Assembly: GCA_008711135.1 (NCBI GenBank)
Contig: VUAW01000007.1
Coordinates: 1 to 64,000 of the forward strand
Direction of reading: 5' to 3'
DNA: 64,000 bases
Origin: Rhodobacteraceae bacterium LNNU 3342
GTDB taxonomy: Bacteria; Pseudomonadota; Alphaproteobacteria; Rhodobacterales; Rhodobacteraceae
A program made the position numbers and the translations under genes. Below are positions 46,553-56,135 of the stretch, one piece after another (positions within the stretch are counted from its first letter, which is position 1; the number at the start of each line of letters is the position of its first letter). The notes beneath the pieces are model-generated. The model was not told the origin of the DNA. It saw only the letters and a list, made by a program, of their open reading frames with translations, and ran no database searches.

Positions 46553-47640
46553 CGCTGGCCCGGTACTTCGCGCGCCGCTTCCTGCGGGCCTTCCTGATCG
46601 TGCTGTCAGTCTTTGCGGGGATGATGCTGCTGCTGGACATGGTGGAACAGATCCGGCGCCTGTCAGGCACGGCGCCGGGGCTGGGCGCGGCATTCGAGCT
46701 TGCGCTTCTGAACATGCCAGAAGGGGTGTACCGCATCCTGCCTCTGATCGTGATCCTCGCGTCCCTCTTGATGTTCCTGAGCCTTGCGCGCAGCAGCGAG
46801 CTGGTCGTCACGCGGGCGGCGGGGGTATCCGCGCTGCGCAGCCTGATCGCGCCGGTGGCGACGGCAATGCTGCTGGGCGTGATGGCGGTGGCGGTGTTGA
46901 ACCCGCTGGTCGCCGCGACATCGCAGCGGTACGAGGCGCGGGCCGGGCAGTTGACGGGCAACGAAAGCGTCCTGTCGATCAGCCGTGAAGGGCTCTGGAT
47001 GCGGCAGGGCGATGCCGAAGGGCAGACCGTGATCCGCGCCGCGCGGGCGAACCTTGAAGGGACGGAACTTTACGACACGACCTTCCTGACCTTTGCCCCG
47101 CAAGGCGGCCCCCTGCGTCGGGTGGAAGCAGCGCGAGCCCGGCTTTTGCCCGGGGAATGGGAACTGGAGACGGTCAAGGACTGGCCGCTGGACAGCGACA
47201 ACCCCGAACGCGACGCGCAGGTGCACGACGCGCTGCGCCTGCCGACAGACCTGACGGTTGACCAGATCCGCGACAGTTTCGGCACACCTTCGGCCATTGC
47301 GATCTGGGACCTGCCGGCCTTCATCACGCAGTTGGAACGGGCCGGGTTTTCCGCGCGGCAGCACAGGGTGTGGTTGCAGATGGAACTGGCGCTGCCGCTC
47401 CTGATGGCGGCGATGGTGCTGATCGGCGCCGCCTTTACCATGCGCCCGCCCCGGCTGGGCCGTACTGGCCCGCTGGTGCTGATGGCGCTGCTGGCGGGGC
47501 TGGCAATCTTTTTCCTGCGCAACTTTGCGCAGGTGCTGGGTGAAAACGGGCAGATCCCCGTCGCGCTTGCGGCGTGGAGCCCGCCGGTCGTGGCCACCCT
47601 GCTGGCGCTTGGGCTTCTCTTGCATCTGGAGGAAGGATGA
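46549..47640 (+). CDS. lptG: LPS export permease LptG
   Basis: The second channel subunit, 363 residues, starts MTLARYFARRFLRAFL and has the same six-helix plus jellyroll layout as LptF, with SRSSELVVTRAAGVSALRSL-like coupling helix sequence (here ARSSELVVTRAAGVS). The C-terminal LGENGQIPVALAAWSPPVVATLLAL matches the LptG C-terminal helix. The start codon overlaps the lptF stop (ATGA), and the gene's own stop overlaps lptD the same way. An upstream in-frame extension lies within lptF and is a shadow. Confidence 0.95.
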   Translation: MTLARYFARRFLRAFLIVLSVFAGMMLLLDMVEQIRRLSGTAPGLGAAFELALLNMPEGVYRILPLIVILASLLMFLSLARSSELVVTRAAGVSALRSLIAPVATAMLLGVMAVAVLNPLVAATSQRYEARAGQLTGNESVLSISREGLWMRQGDAEGQTVIRAARANLEGTELYDTTFLTFAPQGGPLRRVEAARARLLPGEWELETVKDWPLDSDNPERDAQVHDALRLPTDLTVDQIRDSFGTPSAIAIWDLPAFITQLERAGFSARQHRVWLQMELALPLLMAAMVLIGAAFTMRPPRLGRTGPLVLMALLAGLAIFFLRNFAQVLGENGQIPVALAAWSPPVVATLLALGLLLHLEEG

Positions 47641-49763
47641 AAACGCTGCGCATCCTGGCGGCTTCCGTGGCGCTGGCGCTGGCACTTCCGGCAATGGCGC
47701 AGGAACGCCCGGCAACGCTGGTTGCCGACCGGCTATCGATTACCGGCGACAACGTCCTGGTGGCCGAAGGCGCGGTCGAGGTTCTGTATCAGGGTCAGCG
47801 GATGCGCGCCCAGCGCATCACCTTTGACCGCGCCGCCGACCTGCTGACGATCGAGGGACCGATCACGCTGGTCGATCCCGCCTCTGGCGCCATCGTGACC
47901 GCCGATGCGGCCGAGCTTACCACCGACCTGCGCGAAGGGATCCTGACCGGCGCGCGCATGGTGCTGGAGCAGCAGCTTCAACTTGCCGCCAACACCATCA
48001 CGCGGAGCGAGGGGCGCTATACCGAACTGTCGCGGACGGTGGCATCGTCGTGCCAGGTCTGCGCCGCAAATCCTACCCCCCTGTGGGAAATCCGCGCCGC
48101 CCGCGTCCTGCATGACGAGGTCGAGCGGCAGCTTTATTTCGACCGGGCGCAGTTCCGGGTGATGGGGGTGCCGGTGGCCTATATCCCCCGGCTGCGGATG
48201 CCCGACCCGACACTGGACCGCGCCGATGGCTTCCTGACCCCGCGCTTCCGCACGACCAGCACGCTCGGCTATGGGGTCAAGCTGCCCTATTTCATCACGC
48301 TGGGCGATCATGCTGACCTGACGCTGTCGCCCTATGTGGCGACGCGGTCGCGCACGCTGGAATTCCGCTACCGCCAGGCGCTGGCCAATGGCAGCTACAC
48401 GTTCGAGGGCGGAGTTTCGAAGGACAAGGTGGAACCGGACGAAATGCGCGGCTACCTGTTCGGCAGCGGACAGTTCAACCTGCCCCGCGACTTCGTGCTG
48501 ACCTTCGGGCTGCAAACGGTCAGCGACAGCTATTACCTGCAGGACTACGACATCACTGATCAGGACCGGCTGACGAGCCATGTGACCATCGCCCGGACGC
48601 GGCGGGACGAACATATCTCAGCACGGCTTTTCAACTTTCACAGCATCCGGGCCGGAGAGGTCAATTCCTTGCAGCCTACCATCGTCGGCGATGCCACCTG
48701 GCTGCGCCGCGGCGACCTGTGGGGCGGGATCGGCTCGCTGAGTCTTGGCACCAATGGGCACTACCGCCCTTCGCAGGCCGATGTGCTGGGCCGCGATGTC
48801 CTTCGCACCAGCGCCGAGGGGGAGTGGCAGCGCAGTTGGGTGCTCTACGGCGGGATCGTGGCGACCTCAGCGCTGCGCACGACGCTTGACCATTATTCCA
48901 TCCGGCAGGATTCGACCCTGCCCGCGCAGGCGGCGCGCCTGACGCCTGCGGCGGGGGCGGAACTGCGCTGGCCCTGGTCGCGCCCTGGGAATGCGGGGGT
49001 GGTTCATGTGATCGAGCCGGTGCTGCAGGTTGTCGGCAGCCGTACCACCCGGCAGGGCCTGCCGGACGAAGACAGCGTGCTGGTGGAGTTCGACGAGGGG
49101 AATCTCTTTTCCCTTGATCGGTTTCCGGGCGGGGACCGGCATGAAACCGGACTGCGGGTGAACGCGGGACTGCATTACAGCCGGCTTGACCCGACGGGCT
49201 GGCAGTTGGGGCTGACGCTGGGGCGGGTGTGGCGCGGATCGGATACTGACCAGTTCGCGCCGGGCAGCGGGCTGGGCGGCGCGCGGTCCGACTGGCTGGT
49301 GGTGACCGACCTCACGAACTTTGCCCTGCGCGGGTCGGGCACGATCAGCCTGACGAACCGGGCGCTGTTCGACAGCGACCTGAGCTTTTCCCGGAACGAA
49401 CTGCGGCTGGGATATGATGCCGGGCGACTTGCGATGGCCACGTCGTACCTGTGGCTGGCGCCGGATGCGCAGCAGGGCCTGCCCGAAGGCGCCTCGGAAT
49501 GGGTGATGGACGCGGCCTGGCGGCTGACGGCGAACTGGCAGGCGAGGACCGACTGGCGCTATGACTTCACTGCCGACCAGGCGACGCGGGCAGGACTTGG
49601 CCTGACCTGGCGCAACGAATGCATCGCGGTTGATCTTTCCCTCTCGCGCAGGTTCACTTCCTCGACTAGTGTGAGGCCGACGACAACCTTCGGCCTTTCG
49701 GTCGATCTTGTCGGTTTCGGCACCGGGCAGCCGGGCGCGCGCAGCCGTGCCTGCGGCCTGTGA
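47637..49763 (+). CDS. lptD: LPS-assembly outer-membrane protein LptD
   Basis: LptD inserts lipopolysaccharide into the outer leaflet. The 708-residue protein begins with a Sec signal peptide (MKTLRILAASVALALALPAMAQ), then an OstA/LptA-like domain (LVADRLSITGDNVLVAEGAVEV), followed by the large LptD beta-barrel with alternating aromatic strands. Cysteines in SSCQVCAANPTPLWEIRA and near the C-terminus (ECIAVDLSLSRR, RACGL) could form the interdomain disulfides needed for maturation. It is coupled to lptG. The peptidyl-prolyl isomerase SurA, its periplasmic chaperone, is encoded next. Confidence 0.96.
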   Translation: MKTLRILAASVALALALPAMAQERPATLVADRLSITGDNVLVAEGAVEVLYQGQRMRAQRITFDRAADLLTIEGPITLVDPASGAIVTADAAELTTDLREGILTGARMVLEQQLQLAANTITRSEGRYTELSRTVASSCQVCAANPTPLWEIRAARVLHDEVERQLYFDRAQFRVMGVPVAYIPRLRMPDPTLDRADGFLTPRFRTTSTLGYGVKLPYFITLGDHADLTLSPYVATRSRTLEFRYRQALANGSYTFEGGVSKDKVEPDEMRGYLFGSGQFNLPRDFVLTFGLQTVSDSYYLQDYDITDQDRLTSHVTIARTRRDEHISARLFNFHSIRAGEVNSLQPTIVGDATWLRRGDLWGGIGSLSLGTNGHYRPSQADVLGRDVLRTSAEGEWQRSWVLYGGIVATSALRTTLDHYSIRQDSTLPAQAARLTPAAGAELRWPWSRPGNAGVVHVIEPVLQVVGSRTTRQGLPDEDSVLVEFDEGNLFSLDRFPGGDRHETGLRVNAGLHYSRLDPTGWQLGLTLGRVWRGSDTDQFAPGSGLGGARSDWLVVTDLTNFALRGSGTISLTNRALFDSDLSFSRNELRLGYDAGRLAMATSYLWLAPDAQQGLPEGASEWVMDAAWRLTANWQARTDWRYDFTADQATRAGLGLTWRNECIAVDLSLSRRFTSSTSVRPTTTFGLSVDLVGFGTGQPGARSRACGL

Positions 49764-49798
49764 CGCCGGAACCAAAGGGACAGAAGAACGGAAAGACC

Positions 49799-51004
49799 AT
49801 GCGCCTGACCACGATCATCACCGTTGCAGCGATCGCCCTTGCGCCCCTTCCCATCGCGGCGCAGGGAATGTTCCAGACCCGCGCGCAGGTGAACGACAGG
49901 ATCATCACCAACTATGAGGTGTCCCAGCGGGCGCTGTTCCTGCAGGTCCTGAACACCACTGGCGACGTGCAGCAGCAGGCGCTGGATGCGCTGATCGAGG
50001 ATCGTCTGCGCCTTGACGCGGCCCAGCGGATGGGCATCTCGCTGACCCCTGAACAGCTCGCCACTGGGATGGAAGAATTTGCCGGCCGGGCAAACCTGAC
50101 CACGGAACAGTTCATCACGAATCTTCGCGGCGCGGGCATCGCCGAAGAAACCTTCCGCGACTTCGTCGAGGCCGGCCTTGTGTGGCGCGAAGTCGTGCGC
50201 GCCCGCTTTGGCCAGCGCGTGACGGGCAGCGTCACCGAGGCCGACATTGACCGCGCCCTGTCCGCAAGCGCGCAGCGCGGCGGGCTGCGGGTGCTCTTGT
50301 CGGAGATCATCCTGCCGGCGACGCCTGAATTCATCGGCCAGACGGCGCCGCTGGCGCGGGAGCTTTCGACGATCCGCAGCACCCAGACCTTTGCCGATGC
50401 GGCGCGGCAGTATTCGGCCTCGCAATCGGGACCGCAGGGGGGGCAGATCGACTGGCTGCCCCTGTCGAACCTGCCGCCTGCCATCGCCTCGATGTTCCTG
50501 ACCATGTCGCCCGGCGAGGTAACGGAGCCGATCACGCTTGGCAACGCCATCGCGGTGTTCCAGCTTCGCGCGCTGGAGGAAACGCCCGCGCTCGCCCCTT
50601 CGTCGGTCGAGGTGGAGTATGCTGAGTTCCTGATCCCCGGCACCGGTCCCGAGGCCCAGGCCGAAGCCGCGCGCGTCGCTGCCAGCGTCGATACCTGCGT
50701 AGACCTGAACCGCATCGCTGCTGGCCTGCCGCCCGAACAGCTGAGCTTCACCACCGCTTTGGTGCCGCAACTGCCGCAGGATGTGGGGATGGAGCTTGCG
50801 CGGCTTGACGCAAACGAAGTGTCGACAACCCTCACCCGTGGGAACGCGACTGTTTTCCTGATGCTGTGTCATCGTCGGGCAGAGGAAAGCCAGCGACCAG
50901 ACCGGGCGCAGGTTCGCGAACAGCTCATCAACCAGCGGCTCAACGGCCATGCCGAGATCCTGATGGACGAGCTTCGCGCCGACGCCTTCATCCAGACGCC
51001 ATGA
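49799..51004 (+). CDS. surA: Periplasmic chaperone / peptidyl-prolyl isomerase SurA
   Basis: The 401-residue product has a signal peptide (MRLTTIITVAAIALAPLPIAAQG), an N-terminal SurA chaperone domain (VNDRIITNYEVSQRALFL) and one parvulin-like domain around residues 165-270 (LSEIILP, FADAARQYSASQSGPQGGQIDWLP, FLTMSPGEVTEPI). A C-terminal domain follows with two cysteines. Enterobacterial SurA has two parvulin domains; the single clear one here is usual for alphaproteobacteria. The start is preceded by GGAAAG; an in-frame GTG 13 codons upstream is less likely. The stop overlaps pdxA (ATGA). Confidence 0.9.
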   Translation: MRLTTIITVAAIALAPLPIAAQGMFQTRAQVNDRIITNYEVSQRALFLQVLNTTGDVQQQALDALIEDRLRLDAAQRMGISLTPEQLATGMEEFAGRANLTTEQFITNLRGAGIAEETFRDFVEAGLVWREVVRARFGQRVTGSVTEADIDRALSASAQRGGLRVLLSEIILPATPEFIGQTAPLARELSTIRSTQTFADAARQYSASQSGPQGGQIDWLPLSNLPPAIASMFLTMSPGEVTEPITLGNAIAVFQLRALEETPALAPSSVEVEYAEFLIPGTGPEAQAEAARVAASVDTCVDLNRIAAGLPPEQLSFTTALVPQLPQDVGMELARLDANEVSTTLTRGNATVFLMLCHRRAEESQRPDRAQVREQLINQRLNGHAEILMDELRADAFIQTP

Positions 51005-51987
51005 GCCGCGCGCCCATCGCCCTTACCTGCGGGGAGCCTTCGGGCATTGGCCCCGAAGTCGCTGCCGGCGCATGGTCCGTATTAGGCGGGCGGATGCCGT
51101 TCTTCCTGATCGGCGATCCGACTCATCTGCCCGCCGGCACGCCGTGGAAGGAGATCAGCGATCCCGCCGACGCGTTGCATGTCGCCGCGTCTGCCCTTCC
51201 GGTGCTGCGCCACCCCTTTCCCGTTCCGGCCGCGCCGGGCGAACCTGCGCCCGAAAACGCCCCTGCGGTGATCGAGGTCATCACCCGTGCGGTGCAGCTG
51301 GTTCAGGAAGGCCGTGCCTCGGCCCTTTGCACCGGGCCGATCCACAAGAAGGCGCTGCAGGATGGCGCGGGTTTCGCCTATCCGGGCCATACTGAATATC
51401 TGGCGGCGCTGGCGGGCGTGCATCGCGTAGTGATGATGCTTGCGTGCGAAACGTTGCGCGTGGTGCCGACGACGATCCACATCCCCTTGTCCGAGGTGCC
51501 GCGCAGGCTGACGGCGGACCTGCTCCGCGATACGCTGCGGATCACCCATGGCGGGCTGATCCGCGACTTCGGCATCCACAGCCCCCGGATCGCGGTAACG
51601 GGCCTCAACCCTCACGCGGGCGAAGGCGGTGCAATGGGGCACGAGGAAGCGGAACTGATCGCCCCGGTGATCGAGGCGTTGCGGGCCGAAGGCATGGCCA
51701 TTTCCGGCCCCCATCCGGCCGACACGATGTTCCACCCACAGGCACGGGCGCGGTATGACGTGGCGGTGGCCATGTACCACGATCAGGCGCTGATCCCGAT
51801 CAAGGCGATCGACTTCGCTGGCGGGGTCAATGTCACGCTGGGGCTGCCGTTCATCCGCACCTCGCCCGACCATGGGACTGCGTTTGACATCGCGGGCCAA
51901 GGCGTCGCGGACCCGTCAAGCCTTGTGGCCGCGTTGCGGATGGCCGACGCCATGGCCCGCGCCCGCGCCCTTGGCGGCCCCGCATGA
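51001..51987 (+). CDS. pdxA: 4-hydroxythreonine-4-phosphate dehydrogenase PdxA
   Basis: PdxA oxidises 4-phosphohydroxy-L-threonine in the DXP-dependent pyridoxal phosphate pathway. The 328-residue protein has [13 protein letters not shown] at the N-terminus, [19 protein letters not shown]-like [11 protein letters not shown] and the metal-binding histidines in [13 protein letters not shown] and [13 protein letters not shown]. It sits between surA and rsmA, the same order as surA-pdxA-rsmA in E. coli, with 4-nt overlaps on both sides. Confidence 0.97.
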   Translation: MSRAPIALTCGEPSGIGPEVAAGAWSVLGGRMPFFLIGDPTHLPAGTPWKEISDPADALHVAASALPVLRHPFPVPAAPGEPAPENAPAVIEVITRAVQLVQEGRASALCTGPIHKKALQDGAGFAYPGHTEYLAALAGVHRVVMMLACETLRVVPTTIHIPLSEVPRRLTADLLRDTLRITHGGLIRDFGIHSPRIAVTGLNPHAGEGGAMGHEEAELIAPVIEALRAEGMAISGPHPADTMFHPQARARYDVAVAMYHDQALIPIKAIDFAGGVNVTLGLPFIRTSPDHGTAFDIAGQGVADPSSLVAALRMADAMARARALGGPA

Positions 51988-52823
51988 GCGCCATCGACGG
52001 GCTGCCGCCCCTGCGCGCGGTCATCGCCACCCATGGGCTGAGCGCGAAGAAGCAGCTGGGCCAGAACTTCCTTCTGGACCTGAACCTGACAGCCAAGATC
52101 GCCCGCCAGGCCGGCGATCTGACGCAGGCCGATGTGCTGGAGGTCGGCCCCGGCCCCGGCGGGCTGACGCGCGGCCTTCTGGCCGAAGGCGCGCGCCGCG
52201 TGCTGGCGGTGGAAAAGGACCCTCGCTGCCTGCCCGCGCTGGCCGAGATTTCCGACGCGTACCCCGGCCAACTGGAGGTCATCAACGCCGACGCGCTGGA
52301 ACTTGACGTGGCCGCGCATCTGACGCCGCCTATCAAGGTGGTGGCCAACCTGCCCTACAACGTTGGAACGGAACTTCTGGTGCGCTGGTTGACGCCGCGG
52401 CAATGGCCGCCGTTCTGGCAGAGCCTGACGCTGATGTTCCAGAAAGAGGTGGCGGAACGCATCGTCGCCAAGCCCGGATCCAAGGCCTATGGGCGGCTTG
52501 CGCTGCTGGTCCAGTGGCGGGCGGAGGCGCGGATCGTCATGACCCTGCCGCCAGAGGCGTTCATTCCCGCTCCCAAAGTCCATTCCGCGGTTGTCCATAT
52601 CACGCGGAGAGAGGCCCCGCTTTATCCCGCCGACGAAAGGATCCTGTCGCGGATCACGGCGGCTGCCTTCAACCAGCGGCGCAAGATGCTGCGGGCCAGC
52701 CTGCGTGGTGTTGCGCCCGATATCGAGAGCCATCTGCTTGCCGCGGGAATTCCCCCAACGGCGCGGGGCGAGGAGATAGAGCTGGAGCGGTTCTGCGCGC
52801 TGGCGCGGTCGCTCGCGGGGTAG
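51984..52823 (+). CDS. rsmA: 16S rRNA dimethyladenosine transferase RsmA (KsgA)
   Basis: RsmA dimethylates two adjacent adenosines near the 3' end of 16S rRNA, a late step in small-subunit assembly. The 279-residue enzyme shows [16 protein letters not shown] motif [15 protein letters not shown], the acidic residue in AVEKDPR, and the catalytic [13 protein letters not shown] (NLPY). The C-terminal helical domain begins around [11 protein letters not shown]. It is coupled to pdxA and ends the lpt operon. Confidence 0.97.
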   Translation: MSAIDGLPPLRAVIATHGLSAKKQLGQNFLLDLNLTAKIARQAGDLTQADVLEVGPGPGGLTRGLLAEGARRVLAVEKDPRCLPALAEISDAYPGQLEVINADALELDVAAHLTPPIKVVANLPYNVGTELLVRWLTPRQWPPFWQSLTLMFQKEVAERIVAKPGSKAYGRLALLVQWRAEARIVMTLPPEAFIPAPKVHSAVVHITRREAPLYPADERILSRITAAAFNQRRKMLRASLRGVAPDIESHLLAAGIPPTARGEEIELERFCALARSLAG

Positions 52824-52829
52824 GATCAG

Positions 52830-53196
52830 CCCCCCGGTGCTGCGAGTAATGCGGCAGGTGGTGATATCGTAACAGTCGCCTATGCCCGCGACAAACGCGC
52901 GGAACGCCGACCAGTGGGCTGGTGGAGGCTGCTGGCTGAATCTCGATCAGGTTCCCGCCCTTGTATTTCCAGAAAAGCACTGAGCCGCAGGTCCGGCAGA
53001 ACGCGGCGCCGGCAATGGGACGAAGGGAACCAGCGCAGGTTCCCGTCTCGCTCGATCTGCAGGCCGCGGGCGGCGATGGCCGGGATTGCACAGAAATGGC
53101 CATCTGCCGTCGGCACTGAAAGCGGTGGCAGTATGCGACGGGGCCAACCGGCCCGGTCACGCAATTACACATCGCCCCGCAGAGGCAAGTACCGGC
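52830..53196 (-). pseudogene. GFA/CENP-V-family protein, multiply frameshifted
   Basis: Pieces of one ~110-120 residue zinc-binding GFA-family protein can be read across three frames in order: TCLCGAMCNCVTGP...YCHRFQCRRQ (the N-terminal Cys-rich zinc site), then GHFCAIPAIAARGLQIERDGNLRWF, then AFCRTCGSVLFWKYKGGNLIEI (second Cys pair), then in the remaining frame FVAGIGDCYDITTC. At least three shifts are needed (near 53100, 53010 and 52945), and no start codon stands in the first frame. GFA proteins include glutathione-dependent formaldehyde-activating enzymes, but most have unknown roles. So many breaks argue for real decay rather than a read error. The tail abuts rsmA. Confidence 0.72.
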
Positions 53197-53235
53197 ATGG
53201 ACACGTCCACCTCGGTACCTTCCCTTGTCTACCGG

Positions 53236-53988
53236 TTACTCGGCCGCTTTCTTTTCTGCTTCAACCTTCGGCTTGCGCGTATAGCGCCGCTTGGGCTTTT
53301 CGGCCGGCTTTTCCTCGGCCGGATCGAACAGCGCGGGCTGTTCCACCGTGCTGGCAGGCGCAGCGGCCTCTGCCGCGGCGCGGCGCGGGGCGCGGCGGTT
53401 GCGGCGTTGAGGGCTCGATTCCGGAGTTTCCACCAGATCGCTTTCACCACCCTCGACGTCGATCACTTCATTCGCGCTGGAACTGACAACTTCGGGCGCT
53501 GCGACCGGCACCTCTGCCACAGGGGCGGGTTCGGGTTCGGCGGGCGCGGGTTCGCGCGGTTCCGGACGGGGCTCGGCGCGGGGCTGATCGTCCTGATGGC
53601 GGTTGTTGTTGCGGCGCTGACCGTCATTGTCGTTCTGACGCTGTTCGAACTGGCGGTCTCGGCCGTTCTGGCCGTTGTTGTAACCATTGTTCTGGCCGTC
53701 ATGCCGGTCCTCGTCGTCGCGGCGGTCCTGCCCTTGGTTCAGTTCGCGCTGCGCCTCGCCCAGCATGCGGGTGTAATGTTCGGCGTGCTGAAGGAAGTTT
53801 TCAGCCGCGACACGGTCGTTCGACAGCTGCGCGTCACGGGCAAGGATAAGGTACTTGTCAATGATCTGTTGCGGCGTCCCCCGCACCTTGCCTTCCGGGC
53901 CCGAGGAATCGAACACCCGGTTGACGATATTGCCCATGGAACGCGGGCGGTTCGACTTGGAACGCGAACGGGACTTGGATGATCTCAT
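53236..53988 (-). CDS. DUF4167 domain protein with long disordered tail
   Basis: The 250-residue protein has a conserved N-terminal block (residues ~1-80: SKSRSRSKSNRPRSMGNIV, FDSSGPEGKVRGT, QQIIDKYLILARDAQ, NFLQHAEHYTRML) that defines DUF4167. This is followed by an Asn/Gln/Asp/Arg-rich stretch (~85-140), a Pro/Glu/Ala-rich stretch (~140-165) and a Lys/Arg-rich end (RRYTRKPKVEAEKKAAE). The basic SR-rich start and low-complexity tail suggest nucleic-acid or ribosome contact, but no function is proven. It follows prfA-prmC on the same strand after a 246-nt gap that probably holds its own promoter; I see no clear gene in that gap. Confidence 0.9.
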   Translation of the reverse strand: MRSSKSRSRSKSNRPRSMGNIVNRVFDSSGPEGKVRGTPQQIIDKYLILARDAQLSNDRVAAENFLQHAEHYTRMLGEAQRELNQGQDRRDDEDRHDGQNNGYNNGQNGRDRQFEQRQNDNDGQRRNNNRHQDDQPRAEPRPEPREPAPAEPEPAPVAEVPVAAPEVVSSSANEVIDVEGGESDLVETPESSPQRRNRRAPRRAAAEAAAPASTVEQPALFDPAEEKPAEKPKRRYTRKPKVEAEKKAAE

Positions 53989-54234
53989 GTTTTCTTTTGT
54001 CCAGCCTTGCAGGCGATTGCGCGGTGGGATGCGGCGACTGCAGCCGTGCCGTAGAACCGATGAACCGCGCGAATTTGGGCTTACGAGTGCAGGAAACAGC
54101 GCAACGCCATCCTCCTGCCACTTGTATGACTAAGCACGCGAGCGGCGGCTAGACAAGGGGAAACTGCATCTTGCCCCTTTGGCGCCGGCGCTTTTGCGTC
54201 GATATTGGTTAATATGTGGCCTTTGAACAGCGCG

Positions 54235-55068
54235 TCAAGGCTTTTGGCGCCCCTTTACCACCCGATCGCGCCCGTCGAGGTCACGGAGCACCTGCACCTG
54301 AACCAGCCCGGCGTCCTGCATCAGGCCTGCCACTGCCGCGCCTTGGATATACCCGATCTCCACCATCAGGCGGCCACTGGGGGCCAGATGATCCCCAACG
54401 CTAGCGGTAATACGACGATAGGCATCAAGTCCGTCACCGCCGGGAGTCAGGGCTAGGTGAGGCTCCCACTCACGCACCTCGGGCGAAAGCGCGGCCATCT
54501 CGGCGTCCGTGATATACGGCGGGTTGGAGACGACGAGGTCGAACCGTCCTTCTACCTGCGTCCACCAGTCTGAAAGCGCAAAGCGCGCCCGCCCGTCTAG
54601 GCCTAGGCGGCGGGCATTGTCCCGGGCGATCTCCAGCGCGGGGGGTGATACATCCACGCCCAGCCCTTCGGCCGCGGTTTCAGCCAGAAGCGAGAGCAGG
54701 ATCGCGCCACTTCCGGTGCCAAGGTCCAGCACGGTGTGGAATTCTTCCTCCAGCGCGGCGGCGACTAGGGTTTCGGTTTCCGGCCGCGGGTCGAGCACGT
54801 CAGGCGTTACCCGGAAGCTGCGGCCATAGAACTCCCGGTAGCCGGTGATCTGTGACACCGGCTGCCGCCGGGCGCGGGCGGCAATGGCAGCCGCAAACCG
54901 TTCGGCGGCATCCTCAGGCAGGGGATCATGCAGGGCCAGCGTCAGCCGGTCGGCGCTGATTCCCAGCGCATGGGCCAGCAGCAGCCGGGCATCCCGCGCG
55001 GCGCTCTCGACCCCGGCCTCGCGCAAGCAGGCGATGGCGGCGGGCAGCGCATCCGCCGCCCTCCTCAT
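54235..55068 (-). CDS. prmC: Release factor glutamine methyltransferase PrmC
   Basis: PrmC methylates the glutamine of the GGQ motif in release factors RF1 and RF2. The 277-residue enzyme has a helical N-terminal domain, [26 protein letters not shown] motif [16 protein letters not shown] and the catalytic [10 protein letters not shown]. Its ATG overlaps the prfA stop by 4 nt, the common pairing with its substrate gene. The C-terminal end is slightly truncated relative to E. coli in the last strand region but looks complete. Confidence 0.96.
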   Translation of the reverse strand: MRRAADALPAAIACLREAGVESAARDARLLLAHALGISADRLTLALHDPLPEDAAERFAAAIAARARRQPVSQITGYREFYGRSFRVTPDVLDPRPETETLVAAALEEEFHTVLDLGTGSGAILLSLLAETAAEGLGVDVSPPALEIARDNARRLGLDGRARFALSDWWTQVEGRFDLVVSNPPYITDAEMAALSPEVREWEPHLALTPGGDGLDAYRRITASVGDHLAPSGRLMVEIGYIQGAAVAGLMQDAGLVQVQVLRDLDGRDRVVKGRQKP

Positions 55069-56120
55069 GCCTCCATCTCGGCCAGTCGTGCGGCCTGATC
55101 GTGCGCGACAAGCGCGTCGATCACCTCGGTCAGGTCGCCCTGCATGATCGCGTCAAGCCGGTAGAGCGTCAGGTTGATGCGGTGGTCCGTCATCCGCCCC
55201 TGCGGGAAGTTGTAGGTGCGGATACGTTCGCTCCGGTCGCCCGATCCAACCTGCGCCTTGCGGTCGGCAGAACGCGCGGCGTCGGCGCGGCTCCTCTCCA
55301 TGTCGTATAGCCGGGCGCGGAGCACCTGCATCGCGATCGCGCGATTCTGGTGCTGCGATTTTTCGGAGCTTGTCACCACGAGGCCGGTGGGGATGTGGGT
55401 GATGCGCACCGCCGAATCCGTGGTGTTGACATGCTGGCCGCCCGCCCCGCTGGCGCGCATCGTGTCGATGCGAATCTCAGACGGGTCGATCTGGATATCG
55501 ACCTCCTCTGCCTCTGGCAGGACGGCCACCGTCGCGGCAGACGTATGGATGCGACCGCCGCTTTCCGTCGTGGGCACGCGCTGGACGCGGTGCACGCCAG
55601 ATTCGTACTTCAGCCGGGCAAAGACGCCCTCGCCCTGGATGCTGGCGATGGCTTCCTTGACGCCGCCGAGTTCGGTTTCCTGGTACTCGATCAACTGGAA
55701 GCGCCAGCCCTGCGCCTCCGCGTGACGCTGGTACATGCGCAGCAGGTCCCCGGCAAACAGCGCGGCCTCATCCCCGCCGGTGCCGGGACGGATCTCGATG
55801 ATCGCGGGCCGGGCGTCGGCGGCATCCTTGGGCAGCAGCGCCAGACGCAGCGCCTGCTCCAGCTCCGGCTGACGGGCACGCAGGCGGGGAAGTTCTTCTT
55901 CGGCCAGTGCCCGCATCTCGGGATCGGACAGCATGGCCTGAGCATCGTCCATATCGGCCAGAAGCTGGCGATAGGCGGCGATTTCCGTCACCACCGGCTT
56001 CAGCTCAGAATACTCGCGGCTCAGGGAGGCAATCTCTCCGGGTGCGGCACCTTCGGAGAGCTTCGCCTCCAGGAACTGGAAGCGGCGGGTGATCTGATCG
56101 AGTTTTTCCAGAGGAACCAT
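55065..56120 (-). CDS. prfA: Peptide chain release factor 1
   Basis: RF1 terminates translation at UAA and UAG. The 351-residue protein has the GGQ motif in [18 protein letters not shown] and the stop-codon-reading PxT tripeptide region in the beta-domain ([11 protein letters not shown]). Length is typical (~355). It is coupled to prmC downstream. The start is an ATG (MVPLEKLDQ), 15 nt after the agmatinase stop codon. Confidence 0.97.
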   Translation of the reverse strand: MVPLEKLDQITRRFQFLEAKLSEGAAPGEIASLSREYSELKPVVTEIAAYRQLLADMDDAQAMLSDPEMRALAEEELPRLRARQPELEQALRLALLPKDAADARPAIIEIRPGTGGDEAALFAGDLLRMYQRHAEAQGWRFQLIEYQETELGGVKEAIASIQGEGVFARLKYESGVHRVQRVPTTESGGRIHTSAATVAVLPEAEEVDIQIDPSEIRIDTMRASGAGGQHVNTTDSAVRITHIPTGLVVTSSEKSQHQNRAIAMQVLRARLYDMERSRADAARSADRKAQVGSGDRSERIRTYNFPQGRMTDHRINLTLYRLDAIMQGDLTEVIDALVAHDQAARLAEMEA

Positions 56121-56135
56121 GGCCGGGGGCTTCGC

